Shown: positions 1 through 7,601, counted from the stretch's first letter. The stretch: DNA of 17,550 nucleotides from Alphaproteobacteria bacterium (GCA_011526395.1 WTHW01000260.1:1-17550); one strand, 5' to 3'. Notes: a model not told the origin generated them from the letters alone. Numbers and translations: made by a program.

Positions 1-148
1 TGGCATGATTCCAAAGCTTGAGACATGTATCAAAGCTGTTGAAGATGGCGCTGAGGCGGCTGTTATCATGGATGGGCGCGCACCACATGCTATATTAGTG
101 GAATTATTTACAGAGCATGGTATTGGCACCATGATTGCGCAAGACTAA
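1..148 (+). CDS. argB: Acetylglutamate kinase, C-terminal end (partial)
   Basis: The reading frame enters from outside the window (first full codon at base 2) and gives 48 residues before a TAA stop. The fragment runs GMIPKLETCIKAVEDG, then VIMDGRAPHAILVELF, then EHGIGTMI. This is the conserved C-terminal part of acetylglutamate kinase: GMIPKL lies near the nucleotide-binding part of the amino-acid kinase fold, and GRxPHAxLxELFT-xxGxGTxI is the usual ending. The enzyme phosphorylates N-acetylglutamate in the second step of arginine synthesis in the cytoplasm. The catalytic lysine and the N-acetylglutamate site lie upstream and cannot be checked. It is followed on the same strand by the HAD hydrolase and the dap genes, probably in one operon. 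Confidence 0.93.
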   Translation, partial: GMIPKLETCIKAVEDGAEAAVIMDGRAPHAILVELFTEHGIGTMIAQD

Positions 149-200
149 ATATAGATAGTGGCTTGCTGGTCATAGCGAATTTTTTGATACCTTCATGTGA

Positions 201-206
201 AAAGGA
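201..206 (+). promoter_or_regulatory. Ribosome binding site deciding the HAD hydrolase start
   Basis: AAAGGA lies 5 bases before the ATG at 212. The in-frame GTG at 197 has no comparable purine-rich site in front of it. The site therefore favours 212 as the start over the longer reading frame. Confidence 0.55.
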
Positions 207-211
207 ACATT

Positions 212-913
212 ATGTCGTCTCATGCCCCATTATCATCTGTTGTCTTATCTGATTTGATCCAACATGGGGTCACTGATTGGGTTTTTGATCTCGACAATAC
301 AATCTATCCTGCGAAATCAAATTTATTTGCGCGTGTGGCGCAAAAAATGACCGAATTTATCATGGATGAATTCTCGTTGCCAGAAGCAGAAGCTGCTGAA
401 TTAAAGACAAGATTATTTCGCCAATATGGCACAACAATGCATGGTTTGATGCAAGAATTTGGGATGGGCTCAGACAAGTTCTTAACCTATGTGCATGACA
501 TTGATTTAAGTGATATCTCGCCAGATGAAGAGTTATCTGAATTGTTAGGCGCGTTGCCGGGACAAAAACATATCTTTACCAATGGCACAGTGGCACATGC
601 TGAAAATATATTGGGCGCTTATGGTGTGCGGTCTCATTTTGATGTGATCTTCGATATCATTGCATCTGAGCATGAACCAAAGCCTGCACGAAGACCCTAT
701 GAGTTGTTTTTAGCAAGCTCTGGTATAGCACCACAAAAAGCAGTCATGTTTGAAGATATGGCCGTGAATTTGCGGGTACCACATGAGCTAGGCATGGGAA
801 CAGTCTGGATTGAACATGAACATGAATGGGCAAAATCTGGAAGTGATGAAGATTATGTACATAATCAATCAAGTGACCTAAACTCCTGCTTGAGAGAGAT
901 TTTGAGCCAATAA
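212..913 (+). CDS. HAD-family hydrolase, pyrimidine 5'-nucleotidase-like
   Basis: This is a cytoplasmic phosphatase of the haloacid dehalogenase superfamily, 233 residues from the ATG at 212. A GTG five codons upstream at 197 is possible but has a poorer ribosome site. All four HAD motifs are visible: motif I FDLDNT near residue 25 with the nucleophile and acid/base aspartates, motif II IFTNGT near residue 120, the motif III lysine in EPKPARRP near residue 155, and motif IV FEDMAVN near residue 180. The sequence between motifs I and II is helical and looks like a subclass I cap. The DLDNTIYP opening is typical of the SDT1/pyrimidine 5'-nucleotidase group, which dephosphorylates UMP/CMP-like nucleotides. 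The true substrate here is unknown. Its place between argB and dapD is, as far as I recall, common in alphaproteobacteria, so it may serve a housekeeping role. Confidence 0.85.
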   Translation: MSSHAPLSSVVLSDLIQHGVTDWVFDLDNTIYPAKSNLFARVAQKMTEFIMDEFSLPEAEAAELKTRLFRQYGTTMHGLMQEFGMGSDKFLTYVHDIDLSDISPDEELSELLGALPGQKHIFTNGTVAHAENILGAYGVRSHFDVIFDIIASEHEPKPARRPYELFLASSGIAPQKAVMFEDMAVNLRVPHELGMGTVWIEHEHEWAKSGSDEDYVHNQSSDLNSCLREILSQ

Positions 914-946
914 TCTTAACAAATAAAGCGAATAAGCGAGAAGAAA

Positions 947-1807
947 ATGGACATGAAAGCCTTAGAAACATTAATCGATGCAGCCTTTGATGACAGAGAT
1001 TCCATTGGCCTAGATACACAAGGCGAGATCAGAGATGGCGTGAATGCCGCGCTTGAAATGCTGGATAATGGCAGTGCAAGAGTGGCAGAGCCAACAGGCA
1101 ATCATCAATGGCAGGTGAATCAGTGGCTTAAAAAAGCCGTGCTGTTATCGTTCCGTCTAAATGATATGCAAATTATGGATGGCGGTGCAGGTCACCCAGA
1201 GGCAGGTGCATCTGTTTGGTGGGACAAGGTGCCATCAAAATTTTCTGGATGGGATGAAGCACGTTTTCGTGCAAGTAATTTCCGTGCTGTTCCTGGCTCT
1301 ATCGTGCGTCATTCAGCCTTCATCGCGCCATCAGTTGTTTTAATGCCAAGTTTTGTGAATCTTGGTGCCTATGTGGGTGAAGGTACTATGGTGGATACGT
1401 GGGCCACTGTTGGCTCATGTGCGCAAATCGGTAAAAATGTTCACCTATCTGGCGGTGCTGGTATTGGCGGTGTGCTAGAGCCATTGCAGGCTGGTCCTGT
1501 TGTGATTGAAGATAATTGTTTCATCGGCGCACGTTCTGAAGTTGTTGAGGGTGTTGTTGTCGAGGAAGGCGCTGTATTATCGATGGGTGTATTTATTGGC
1601 GCCTCAACCAAAATTGTAAACCGTGTAACAGGTGAAGTTCATATGGGCCGCGTGCCAGCTTATTCTGTGGTGGTGCCGGGTACTATGCCGGGTAAGCCAT
1701 TGGCAGATGGCAGTGAGGGCCCGTCACTATCTTGTGCTGTTATCATCAAACAAGTTGATGAGCGCACAAGATCAAAGACATCTGTAAACGACCTATTACG
1801 GGACTAA
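947..1807 (+). CDS. dapD: 2,3,4,5-tetrahydropyridine-2,6-dicarboxylate N-succinyltransferase
   Basis: DapD transfers succinyl from succinyl-CoA to tetrahydrodipicolinate in the succinylase branch of lysine and meso-diaminopimelate synthesis, which supplies peptidoglycan. The 286-residue length is close to the family norm. The N-terminal third is helical. The region around residues 100-240 is a left-handed beta-helix of hexapeptide repeats, seen as runs such as SAFIAPSVVLMPSFVNLGAY, GTMVDTWATVGSCAQIGKNV and IEDNCFIGARSEV, which pack as a homotrimer. The SVVVPGTMPGK segment near residue 245 is typical of DapD. A GAGAAG ribosome site sits just before the ATG. The next gene, dapE, starts 7 bases after the stop and acts later in the same pathway, so the two are probably translated from one transcript. 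Confidence 0.96.
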   Translation: MDMKALETLIDAAFDDRDSIGLDTQGEIRDGVNAALEMLDNGSARVAEPTGNHQWQVNQWLKKAVLLSFRLNDMQIMDGGAGHPEAGASVWWDKVPSKFSGWDEARFRASNFRAVPGSIVRHSAFIAPSVVLMPSFVNLGAYVGEGTMVDTWATVGSCAQIGKNVHLSGGAGIGGVLEPLQAGPVVIEDNCFIGARSEVVEGVVVEEGAVLSMGVFIGASTKIVNRVTGEVHMGRVPAYSVVVPGTMPGKPLADGSEGPSLSCAVIIKQVDERTRSKTSVNDLLRD

Positions 1808-1814
1808 AACTATC

Positions 1815-2990
1815 ATGAGTGCATCACCGTCATATGGTGTGGATTTATCAGCAAGATTAATCAAATGCCCGTCTGTTACACCACATGAAGCAGGCGCCCT
1901 TGACCTGCTTCAAGGTGAGTTAGAGGCACTTGGTTTTGCTGTGACCAGACTGCCATTTGGTGAGGGTGATGCACGCATTGATAATCTTTTCGCCATTCGC
2001 CAAGGTGATGCAAACGCTCCTCATATCGCGTTTGCTGGCCATACAGATGTTGTGCCTGTAGGTGATGAGGCTGCATGGTCTCATGCCCCTTTTTCAGGCA
2101 CTATTTCTGATGGCAAATTATTTGGACGTGGCGCGGCTGATATGAAAGGTGGCATTGCTGCCTTTATAGCCGCTGTAAAGTCATGTGATGAGGCAAATAA
2201 GCCAACTGGCACCATCAGCCTTATCATTACAGGTGATGAGGAAGGTGTTGCACTAAACGGCACAGTGAAGATGGTTGACTGGCTAAAATCAGAACAGATT
2301 ATCCCTGATTTTTGCCTTGTGGGTGAGCCAACCAATCCGTCTAGCATGGGTGAGGTTATCAAAAATGGGCGCCGCGGGTCTTTAACAGGCAAATTGACTG
2401 TCACAGGCGCGCAAGGTCATGTGGCATATCCCCATCTTGCCAATAATCCTGTACCAGCCTTGCTAGACATGCTTGCGCCGGTTAATTCAGCTGAATTAGA
2501 TGGCGGTAATGATTATTTTGATCCCTCAACAGCTGAGGTTGTTGATCTTCATATACCTGATGCCGCTGGTAATGTGATTGCAAATCGTGCTTTCGGGCAA
2601 TTTAATATTCGCTTTAATACAGAGCATTCGCAAGACAGCTTGATGGGCTGGTTGTATGAACATTTCACACGTGTGGCTGATGATAAAGAAGTGCGGTTTG
2701 ATATTGAGTGGGTATGTAATGCGCATCCTTTTGTGACAGCACCAAATGATATGTTATCTCATTTGCAAATAGCGATAGAGAGCGTTACTGCCACGAAAGC
2801 AAAATTATCGACATCTGGCGGCACGTCCGATGCACGTTTTTTGTGTCATCTTTGTCCCGTCGCTGAATTTGGCCTTGTGGGTCAGACAATGCACAAAGTA
2901 GATGAACATGTAGCCATCCAAGATATTGATGACTTAACAAAAATCTATGCGACATTTATTGAAAATTGTCAGCTATCCTCAGATAACTGA
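1815..2990 (+). CDS. dapE: Succinyl-diaminopimelate desuccinylase
   Basis: DapE is an M20-family di-zinc hydrolase that removes succinate from N-succinyl-LL-diaminopimelate to give LL-diaminopimelate. The protein has 391 residues, slightly longer than the roughly 375 usual for the family. The metal and catalytic residues are all present: H76 and D78 in GHTDVVPVGD, bridging D109 in GRGAADMKGG, general base E142 and ligand E143 in TGDEEG, E171 in VGEPT, and H360 in GQTMHKVDE. The dimerisation/lid domain lies at about residues 185-300 and begins NGRRGSLTGKL. GGTSDARF at residues 335-342 is the substrate-binding signature that separates DapE from other M20 peptidases. It follows dapD by 7 bases and precedes a membrane-protein gene by 24 bases on the same strand. 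Confidence 0.96.
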   Translation: MSASPSYGVDLSARLIKCPSVTPHEAGALDLLQGELEALGFAVTRLPFGEGDARIDNLFAIRQGDANAPHIAFAGHTDVVPVGDEAAWSHAPFSGTISDGKLFGRGAADMKGGIAAFIAAVKSCDEANKPTGTISLIITGDEEGVALNGTVKMVDWLKSEQIIPDFCLVGEPTNPSSMGEVIKNGRRGSLTGKLTVTGAQGHVAYPHLANNPVPALLDMLAPVNSAELDGGNDYFDPSTAEVVDLHIPDAAGNVIANRAFGQFNIRFNTEHSQDSLMGWLYEHFTRVADDKEVRFDIEWVCNAHPFVTAPNDMLSHLQIAIESVTATKAKLSTSGGTSDARFLCHLCPVAEFGLVGQTMHKVDEHVAIQDIDDLTKIYATFIENCQLSSDN

Positions 2991-3014
2991 AATATAAGGG
3001 CGTGAATCAGGCTT

Positions 3015-3563
3015 ATGAATTTATCACCTTTAAGTTTATTTAGAGCCGTTGCGGCCTCGTGGCGTTTAGCGTTAGGTAGAGGCAAGCCAGAAGAGTTGTT
3101 CGAGCAGACATCAGCTGCCTTTTGGCAGTCAGTGTGGGGTGTCTGGATATTGCATGTGCTTGCCACAAGTTTTGCGACATCTATTTTTGGTGCATCTGTT
3201 TTTATACGATTATCTCTTATTTCACTGATATCAACATTGGCCTATATCTGGCTGGTGCATTTCTTGTTAAAGCGCATTGATAAATCAGACAGGTTTCTAG
3301 CCTTTATTATCCCCTATCAGTGGCTGACAGCTCTTCAGGCTATATTATTTGGCACAATCGCGTTGATAGTGATGGCAGCGCCAGGGCTTCAGATACATTT
3401 ATTAGTTGTCCCGGTCGTCATTTGGATCATTTTCCGCATTTGGCGCGTTGCACGAGATGTGATTGGTATCAGTGGCGGCCTTGCCGTTGGTTTTATTATC
3501 GCGCGCATATTGCTAGATGGGCTTGTGAATATGGCAACAGGATTTACTGCGCCTATTTCCTAG
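3015..3563 (+). CDS. Uncharacterised inner-membrane protein with about five helices
   Basis: I do not recognise this 182-residue protein with certainty. Residues 1-36 are a soluble, basic and amphipathic N-terminus containing LGRGKPEELF. Five hydrophobic stretches follow, at about 37-58, 63-86, 96-121, 126-146 and 152-172, joined by short charged loops such as LKRIDKSDR and FRIWRVARDV. There is no cleavable signal peptide and no catalytic motif. The size and layout resemble small Yip1-like multi-pass proteins, but this is only a topological resemblance. It is last in the argB-dap series, 24 bases after dapE. Its TAG stop shares a CTAG tetranucleotide with the stop of truA on the other strand. 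The reading frame is intact, with no frameshift. A weak ribosome site (CAGG, very close to the ATG) suggests low expression or translational coupling to dapE. Confidence 0.75.
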   Translation: MNLSPLSLFRAVAASWRLALGRGKPEELFEQTSAAFWQSVWGVWILHVLATSFATSIFGASVFIRLSLISLISTLAYIWLVHFLLKRIDKSDRFLAFIIPYQWLTALQAILFGTIALIVMAAPGLQIHLLVVPVVIWIIFRIWRVARDVIGISGGLAVGFIIARILLDGLVNMATGFTAPIS

Positions 3564-4297
3564 AATTCAATTTTGGATAGATATAATCCATGAGGCGGTG
3601 CCGCTGGCCCAGCTTTGGCACGGTCTTTTGCTTCTAGCGCGCGCAACACCATATCAGGATGCCATTTTCCGCGCCCAACCTGCACTAATGTTCCGGTTAT
3701 ATTACGAATTTGATTATGCAAAAATGAAATAGCACTGGCGTGAAGTTCAATCACATCATCTTGCTTGATAATTTCAATCGACTCGATAGAGCGGATAGGT
3801 GATTTTGCCTGACAAGCAGATGCGCGAAAACTGGTGAAATCATGCACCCCAATCAAATGATTAGCCCCTTGTTGCATCATTTCAATATCAAGCGGGTATG
3901 GCACATGCCACATAAATTCCCTAGATAGGGCAGAGCCAACTTTGCGATTGAGAATCCGGTAAATATAAGAGCGTTTTGTAGCAGAGAAACGTGCGTGCAT
4001 CTCATCACTTACATGGCGTGCTTCTAGCACCTTTACTTGTTTTGTCTCAAGTTTGGCATTGAGGCCTTGTAATATCGCTTTTTCATCAAATTTTTCTGGC
4101 ACATCCAAGTGAGCTACCTGACCCATGGCATGCACACCAGCATCTGTTCTGCCTGATCCTTGAACCAAAACATCCCTGCCTGTTAAGGCCATGGCGGCTT
4201 TTTCAAGATACCCTTGCACAGACTCACCTGATTGTTGTTTTTGCCAGCCAACAAGATTTGTGCCGTCATATTCTACTGTAATAAAAAACCGTTTCAT
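3560..4297 (-). CDS. truA: tRNA pseudouridine(38-40) synthase
   Basis: TruA converts uridines 38-40 of the anticodon arm of many tRNAs to pseudouridine. From the ATG at 4297 the protein has 245 residues, beginning MKRFFITVEYDGT as usual for the family. The catalytic aspartate is in GSGRTDAGVHAMGQ near residue 52. Other signatures are FSATKRSYIYRI near residue 105, the HDFTSFRAS segment near residue 150, and FLHNQIRNITGTLVQVGRGK near residue 195. An alternative GTG start lies one codon upstream at 4300. The fmt stop and this ATG overlap as TGATG, which points to translation coupled to fmt. The convergent gene at the other end overlaps by 4 bases. It is the third gene of a def-fmt-truA operon. 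Confidence 0.96.
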   Translation of the reverse strand: MKRFFITVEYDGTNLVGWQKQQSGESVQGYLEKAAMALTGRDVLVQGSGRTDAGVHAMGQVAHLDVPEKFDEKAILQGLNAKLETKQVKVLEARHVSDEMHARFSATKRSYIYRILNRKVGSALSREFMWHVPYPLDIEMMQQGANHLIGVHDFTSFRASACQAKSPIRSIESIEIIKQDDVIELHASAISFLHNQIRNITGTLVQVGRGKWHPDMVLRALEAKDRAKAGPAAPPHGLYLSKIEF

Positions 4298-5256
4298 CAC
4301 ATCTGCTTATCAAAGTCTATGCCAATTTCCAAATGCCTGCCTCGAAGGAATTCAGAAGCGCTCATTGGTTTCTTGCCAGCTGGTTGTATCATAGAAATGC
4401 CAAGAGTTGTGCCATTTGCACATCCAATTAATAGACCCTTATCATCACTGCCAAGATAGGTGCCGTTCTCTTTGCTATGATGGGTTTCAGGCAAATAAGC
4501 TGTTAGGCATTTTGTGCGCTTGCCACTTGCGCCTGTGATAAAGCCACCCGGAAAAGGTGAGAAAGCATGAATTTGTCTCTTAATTTCAACAGCCTCTTTA
4601 TCAAATGAAAGTGCTGCATCTGATTTTTGAATTTTATGAGCATATAAAATGCCATCGGCGCTTTGCGGTGCGGCAATAGCGGTGCCATTTTCTAGCGCGT
4701 CTATCGCTTCTAGCAGAGTATCTGCTGTCATATCAGCCAGCCTGTCATGAAGTGTAGAGGCTGTATCATCTTCTGATATGGGTGTCTGTGACTTTAGGAT
4801 GACAGGCCCTGTATCAAGCCCTTCTTCCATCATCATGGCGCAAGTGCCGGTGATATCATCACCTGCCTCGATAGCGCGTTGTATCGGCGCCGCCCCGCGC
4901 CAACGTGGCAGTAAAGAGGCATGACCATTAAGCGCCCCCAATCGTGGCAAGTCTAAAATATTCTTGGGAAGTATAAGGCCATATGCCACCACGACAAATA
5001 GGTCAGCATGACAGTTCTTAAGAAGATCATAGCTATCTTTTGTTTTCAGGGATAACGGCCAGCTTGTCGGTATGTTATGGCTTTCAGCTAATTGTGCGAC
5101 TGCTGTTTTTGTTTCTTGCATGCCACGCCCTGATGCACGAGGCGGCTGTGTCAGTACATGCGTTACCTTGTGATCAGATGTTATCAGCTTCGATAAGCTA
5201 GGGCATGAAAAGTCTGGGCTTCCCATAAATACGATATTTAGCCCTGACTTCGGCAT
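4297..5256 (-). CDS. fmt: Methionyl-tRNA formyltransferase
   Basis: Fmt formylates the methionine on initiator tRNA using 10-formyl-tetrahydrofolate, which commits it to bacterial translation initiation. The 319-residue length is normal. The N-terminal formyltransferase domain (about 1-190) opens LNIVFMGSPDFS. It carries the catalytic triad N110, H112 and D148 in ALNGHASLLPRWRG and EEGLDTGPV. The loop inserted in Fmt enzymes is present as TQPPRASGRGM near residues 37-46. The C-terminal domain (about 205-319), which grips the tRNA, follows and contains FSPFPGGF. A clear AAGGAAG ribosome site lies about 7 bases before the ATG. It begins 32 bases after def stops and overlaps truA at TGATG. Pairing with def is functionally sensible, because Def removes the formyl group that Fmt adds. 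Confidence 0.96.
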   Translation of the reverse strand: MPKSGLNIVFMGSPDFSCPSLSKLITSDHKVTHVLTQPPRASGRGMQETKTAVAQLAESHNIPTSWPLSLKTKDSYDLLKNCHADLFVVVAYGLILPKNILDLPRLGALNGHASLLPRWRGAAPIQRAIEAGDDITGTCAMMMEEGLDTGPVILKSQTPISEDDTASTLHDRLADMTADTLLEAIDALENGTAIAAPQSADGILYAHKIQKSDAALSFDKEAVEIKRQIHAFSPFPGGFITGASGKRTKCLTAYLPETHHSKENGTYLGSDDKGLLIGCANGTTLGISMIQPAGKKPMSASEFLRGRHLEIGIDFDKQM

Positions 5257-5288
5257 TCATTCTTCCTTATTCTAGCCAAGCTGTGATG

Positions 5289-5792
5289 TTAGGCGCGTGC
5301 TGTTTTCAATACACGTTTCCACATCATATTGCGCTTTAATCGTGAAAGATGGTCAATAAACATGACACCATTTAGATGATCAATTTCATGCTGAATGCAT
5401 GCCGCAAGTAAGCCTTCAGCTTCCATTTCTTGTTCTATGCCATCGATATTTGTATATCGTGCGCGCACTATCGCAGGGCGCGTTACCTCAGCATTATGGC
5501 CTGGTATTGATAAACACCCCTCTTCAAGCTTAGCTGTCTCGTCTGATGACCAGATGATTTCAGGGTTAATCATTTGCCATAATTCGGGCGCATCATCACT
5601 GCCGCAATCCATCACGATTAGACGCTCAAGCGAGCCAATTTGATTCGCTGCAAGACCGATGCCCGGCGCATCATACATTGTCTCTGCCATGTCATCTAAT
5701 AGCTGGCGCGTTTCATTCGTAACATCCAATACAGGCTTTGCTGTCTGGCGTAACACATCATTAGGCACATGAATAATTGGTAATACAGCCAT
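5289..5792 (-). CDS. def: Peptide deformylase
   Basis: Def removes the formyl group from the N-terminal methionine of new proteins, using an iron or zinc ion at the ribosome exit. All three family motifs are present: GIGLAANQ near residues 44-51, EGCLS with the metal cysteine near residue 93, and QHEIDHLNG with two metal histidines and the catalytic glutamate near residues 134-142. I start at the ATG at 5792 (MAVLPIIHV, 167 residues). A longer frame begins at 5810, but there the predicted leader would be only about 10 bases. The 5792 start instead has an AAGG site 9 bases upstream. It heads the def-fmt-truA operon. The C-terminal end, RLKRNMMWKRVLKTARA, is basic as is usual for this enzyme. 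Confidence 0.96.
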   Translation of the reverse strand: MAVLPIIHVPNDVLRQTAKPVLDVTNETRQLLDDMAETMYDAPGIGLAANQIGSLERLIVMDCGSDDAPELWQMINPEIIWSSDETAKLEEGCLSIPGHNAEVTRPAIVRARYTNIDGIEQEMEAEGLLAACIQHEIDHLNGVMFIDHLSRLKRNMMWKRVLKTARA

Positions 5793-5801
5793 CTTTGGCG
5801 A

Positions 5802-5807
5802 CCTTTT
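5802..5807 (-). promoter_or_regulatory. Ribosome binding site supporting the shorter def start
   Basis: On the minus strand AAAAGG ends 9 bases before the ATG at 5792. It lies inside the longer reading frame that would begin at 5810, so it supports the shorter protein starting MAVLP. Confidence 0.5.
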
Positions 5808-5826
5808 CATTAGAAAATCTCATTTG

Positions 5827-5856
5827 GTTTTAGCCTTTGTTATCAAAGCGCGTCAA
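5827..5856 (-). promoter_or_regulatory. Sigma-70 promoter candidate for def-fmt-truA, with a palindrome in the spacer
   Basis: Read on the minus strand, TTGACG (5851-5856) is separated by 18 bases from TAAAAC (5827-5832). The -35 differs from consensus at one position, while the -10 is only fair. Transcription would begin near 5820, about 28 bases before the def ATG at 5792. The spacer holds a perfect inverted repeat, CTTTG-N4-CAAAG, at 5836-5849. A repressor bound there would block the promoter, but no regulator is known from this window. Confidence 0.5.
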
Positions 5857-5909
5857 GAAATGATGAAAAGCCTATTCACAAGTAATCTCTCTCGTTATGA
5901 TTGGATATT

Positions 5910-7007
5910 ATGGAAACAATCGCTCTTATACTTATAGCCATTTTTGGTGCTCTCTTTGCCTTCATCATTGGGCAAAAACTGGCTGGTAAACCTGCACAAG
6001 AGACAAGCGATCATAACGCAGATGCGATGACAGGCTTGAAAGCCCAGCTAGAGCTATTGGCGCAACAAGCGAGCACTAGCCAAGCGCAGATGGCAGAGCA
6101 GATGCGCAATCAAGAGGCTATGTTATCAAAAAGACTTGAAGAACAGCTTGGCTCTATGAGTGAGCGGATGTCGCAGAATTTGCAAAAACAAACGCAAAGC
6201 ACACATGATAATCTTAAGTCTTTGGCTGAACGCCTTGCTGTGATTGATGCTGCATCACAACAAATCACGACCTTAACCTCTCAAGTCTCTAGCCTTCAGA
6301 ATATACTGTCAAACAAGACAGAGCGCGGTGCCTTTGGTGAGGTACAGCTAGAAAATTTAGTACGCACTGTCCTGCCGCCAAATTCCTATGAATTTCAATA
6401 TCAATTAAGTAATGGCAAGCGTGCTGATTGTGTTCTTCGCCTGCCAAATCCGCCGGGCGATATTGTGATTGATGCCAAATTCCCACTTGAAGCATGGCAA
6501 GCATTGCAAGATGCTGTTGATGAGCCCTCAAGACAGGCAGCACGTAAAGCCTTGGGCGTGGCTGTCAAAGGTCATGTAAAAGATATAGCTGATAAATATA
6601 TCCTTGCCGGTGAGACGGCTGAATCAGCATGTTTATTTCTGCCGTCCGAAGCTGTCTATGCTGAACTTCATGCCAATATGCAGCCCATCATTGAAGATAG
6701 CTACAGAGCAAGGGTATGGATCGTATCACCAACAACAATGATGGCAACATTAAACACTGTTCGCGCCATATTACGAGATGCCAGAATGAGAGAGCAAACA
6801 GCACTTATTCAGAATGAGATCATAAAATTGATTGAGGATGTGGTGCGTCTTGATAAGCGTGTTGAATCTCTAGATCGCCATTTTGGTCAAGCTGTCAAAG
6901 ATGTGTCTGATATAAGAACATCAACAGGGAAAATCACAAAACGAGGCGAGCGGATTGGTGAATTTGATGTGATTGAAGAGGCGCCAGCTAAGGTTGATTT
7001 GCTATAA
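5910..7007 (+). CDS. rmuC: DNA recombination protein RmuC
   Basis: RmuC is a membrane-anchored protein with a nuclease-like domain. Loss of it in E. coli raises inversion at short inverted repeats. From the ATG at 5910 the protein has 365 residues; a TTG three codons earlier at 5901 is less likely. Residues 2-22 form one transmembrane helix. Residues 40-135 are a long coiled coil rich in Gln, Glu and Ala. The RmuC domain covers about 145-330, with the typical NKTERGAFGEVQLENLV, NGKRADCVLRLPN, VIDAKFPLEAWQAL and IVSPTTMMATLNTVRAI segments. The charged tail is KITKRGERIGEFDVIEE. It is divergent from def across 117 bases and overlaps the end of recR by 6 bases, tail to tail. It appears to be a single-gene transcript. 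I saw no strong promoter on this strand. Confidence 0.94.
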   Translation: METIALILIAIFGALFAFIIGQKLAGKPAQETSDHNADAMTGLKAQLELLAQQASTSQAQMAEQMRNQEAMLSKRLEEQLGSMSERMSQNLQKQTQSTHDNLKSLAERLAVIDAASQQITTLTSQVSSLQNILSNKTERGAFGEVQLENLVRTVLPPNSYEFQYQLSNGKRADCVLRLPNPPGDIVIDAKFPLEAWQALQDAVDEPSRQAARKALGVAVKGHVKDIADKYILAGETAESACLFLPSEAVYAELHANMQPIIEDSYRARVWIVSPTTMMATLNTVRAILRDARMREQTALIQNEIIKLIEDVVRLDKRVESLDRHFGQAVKDVSDIRTSTGKITKRGERIGEFDVIEEAPAKVDLL

Positions 7008-7592
7008 TTTTGATCTGGCTCGCATCGCTTGCGCTAATGTACCTTCATCAAGGAAGTTTAGCTCGCCCCCTACGGGAAGGCCATGAGCAAGGCGTGTAAT
7101 TGATACCTCGCTATTGCTAAGCTTCTCGGCAATATAGTGTGCCGTCGTTTGTCCATCAACAGTAGCTGAGGTGGCCAATATCACCTCTGTGATTTCGCTA
7201 TTTTGAATGCGTGATAGCAACCTATCAATGCCTAATTCAGCAGGACCGCGCCCTTCAAGTGCGCTGAGTGTGCCGCCAAGCACATGATAACTGCCCGAAA
7301 ATACACCGGCGCGTTCCATCGCCCATAAATCAGCCACATCCTCAATGATGCAGAGCCGTGTTAGATCACGTTTAGGATCATGGCAAATGTGACATTCATC
7401 GGTTAAATCAAGGTTTCCACAAGTAACACATGTTTTTACACTATGGGCTACGTCAGCCATCTCTTGGGCGAGTGGTAACATCATGGTTTGTTTGTTTTTC
7501 AATAAATGAAGCGCCGCACGCCGTGCTGAGCGTGGCCCAAGGCCAGGTAAGCGAGATAAGCGTTTGATTAACTGATCGAGCGGTGTTTCCAT
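7002..7592 (-). CDS. recR: Recombination mediator protein RecR
   Basis: RecR works with RecO (and RecF) to load RecA on SSB-coated gaps during recombinational repair. The 196-residue length is standard. Residues 8-31 hold the helix-hairpin-helix DNA-binding region (RLPGLGPRSARRAALHLL). A four-cysteine zinc finger has C55, C58, C67 and C70. The Toprim domain starts near residue 80 with CIIEDVADLWAMERAG and continues through YHVLGGTLSALEGRGP and VILATSATVDGQTTAHYI. A C-terminal LAHGLPVGGELNFLDEGTLAQAM segment closes the protein, as in the family. It begins 9 bases after ybaB, in the widely conserved dnaX-ybaB-recR order. Its stop lies inside the last codons of rmuC on the opposite strand. Confidence 0.97.
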   Translation of the reverse strand: METPLDQLIKRLSRLPGLGPRSARRAALHLLKNKQTMMLPLAQEMADVAHSVKTCVTCGNLDLTDECHICHDPKRDLTRLCIIEDVADLWAMERAGVFSGSYHVLGGTLSALEGRGPAELGIDRLLSRIQNSEITEVILATSATVDGQTTAHYIAEKLSNSEVSITRLAHGLPVGGELNFLDEGTLAQAMRARSKL

Positions 7593-7601
7593 AATGGTCT
7601 C

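Noticed and set aside
149..211. Gap after argB, considered as an intrinsic terminator because of a run of T near 180-185
   Set aside because: No stable stem precedes the T run. The spacing and common strand fit an operon better.
2081..2404. A 107-codon open frame on the minus strand
   Set aside because: It is antisense to dapE, whose catalytic residues span this region, and it has no recognisable content.
5875..5901. TTCACA ... TATGAT as a promoter for rmuC
   Set aside because: The spacer is only 15 bases, and transcription would start at or beyond the ATG at 5910.
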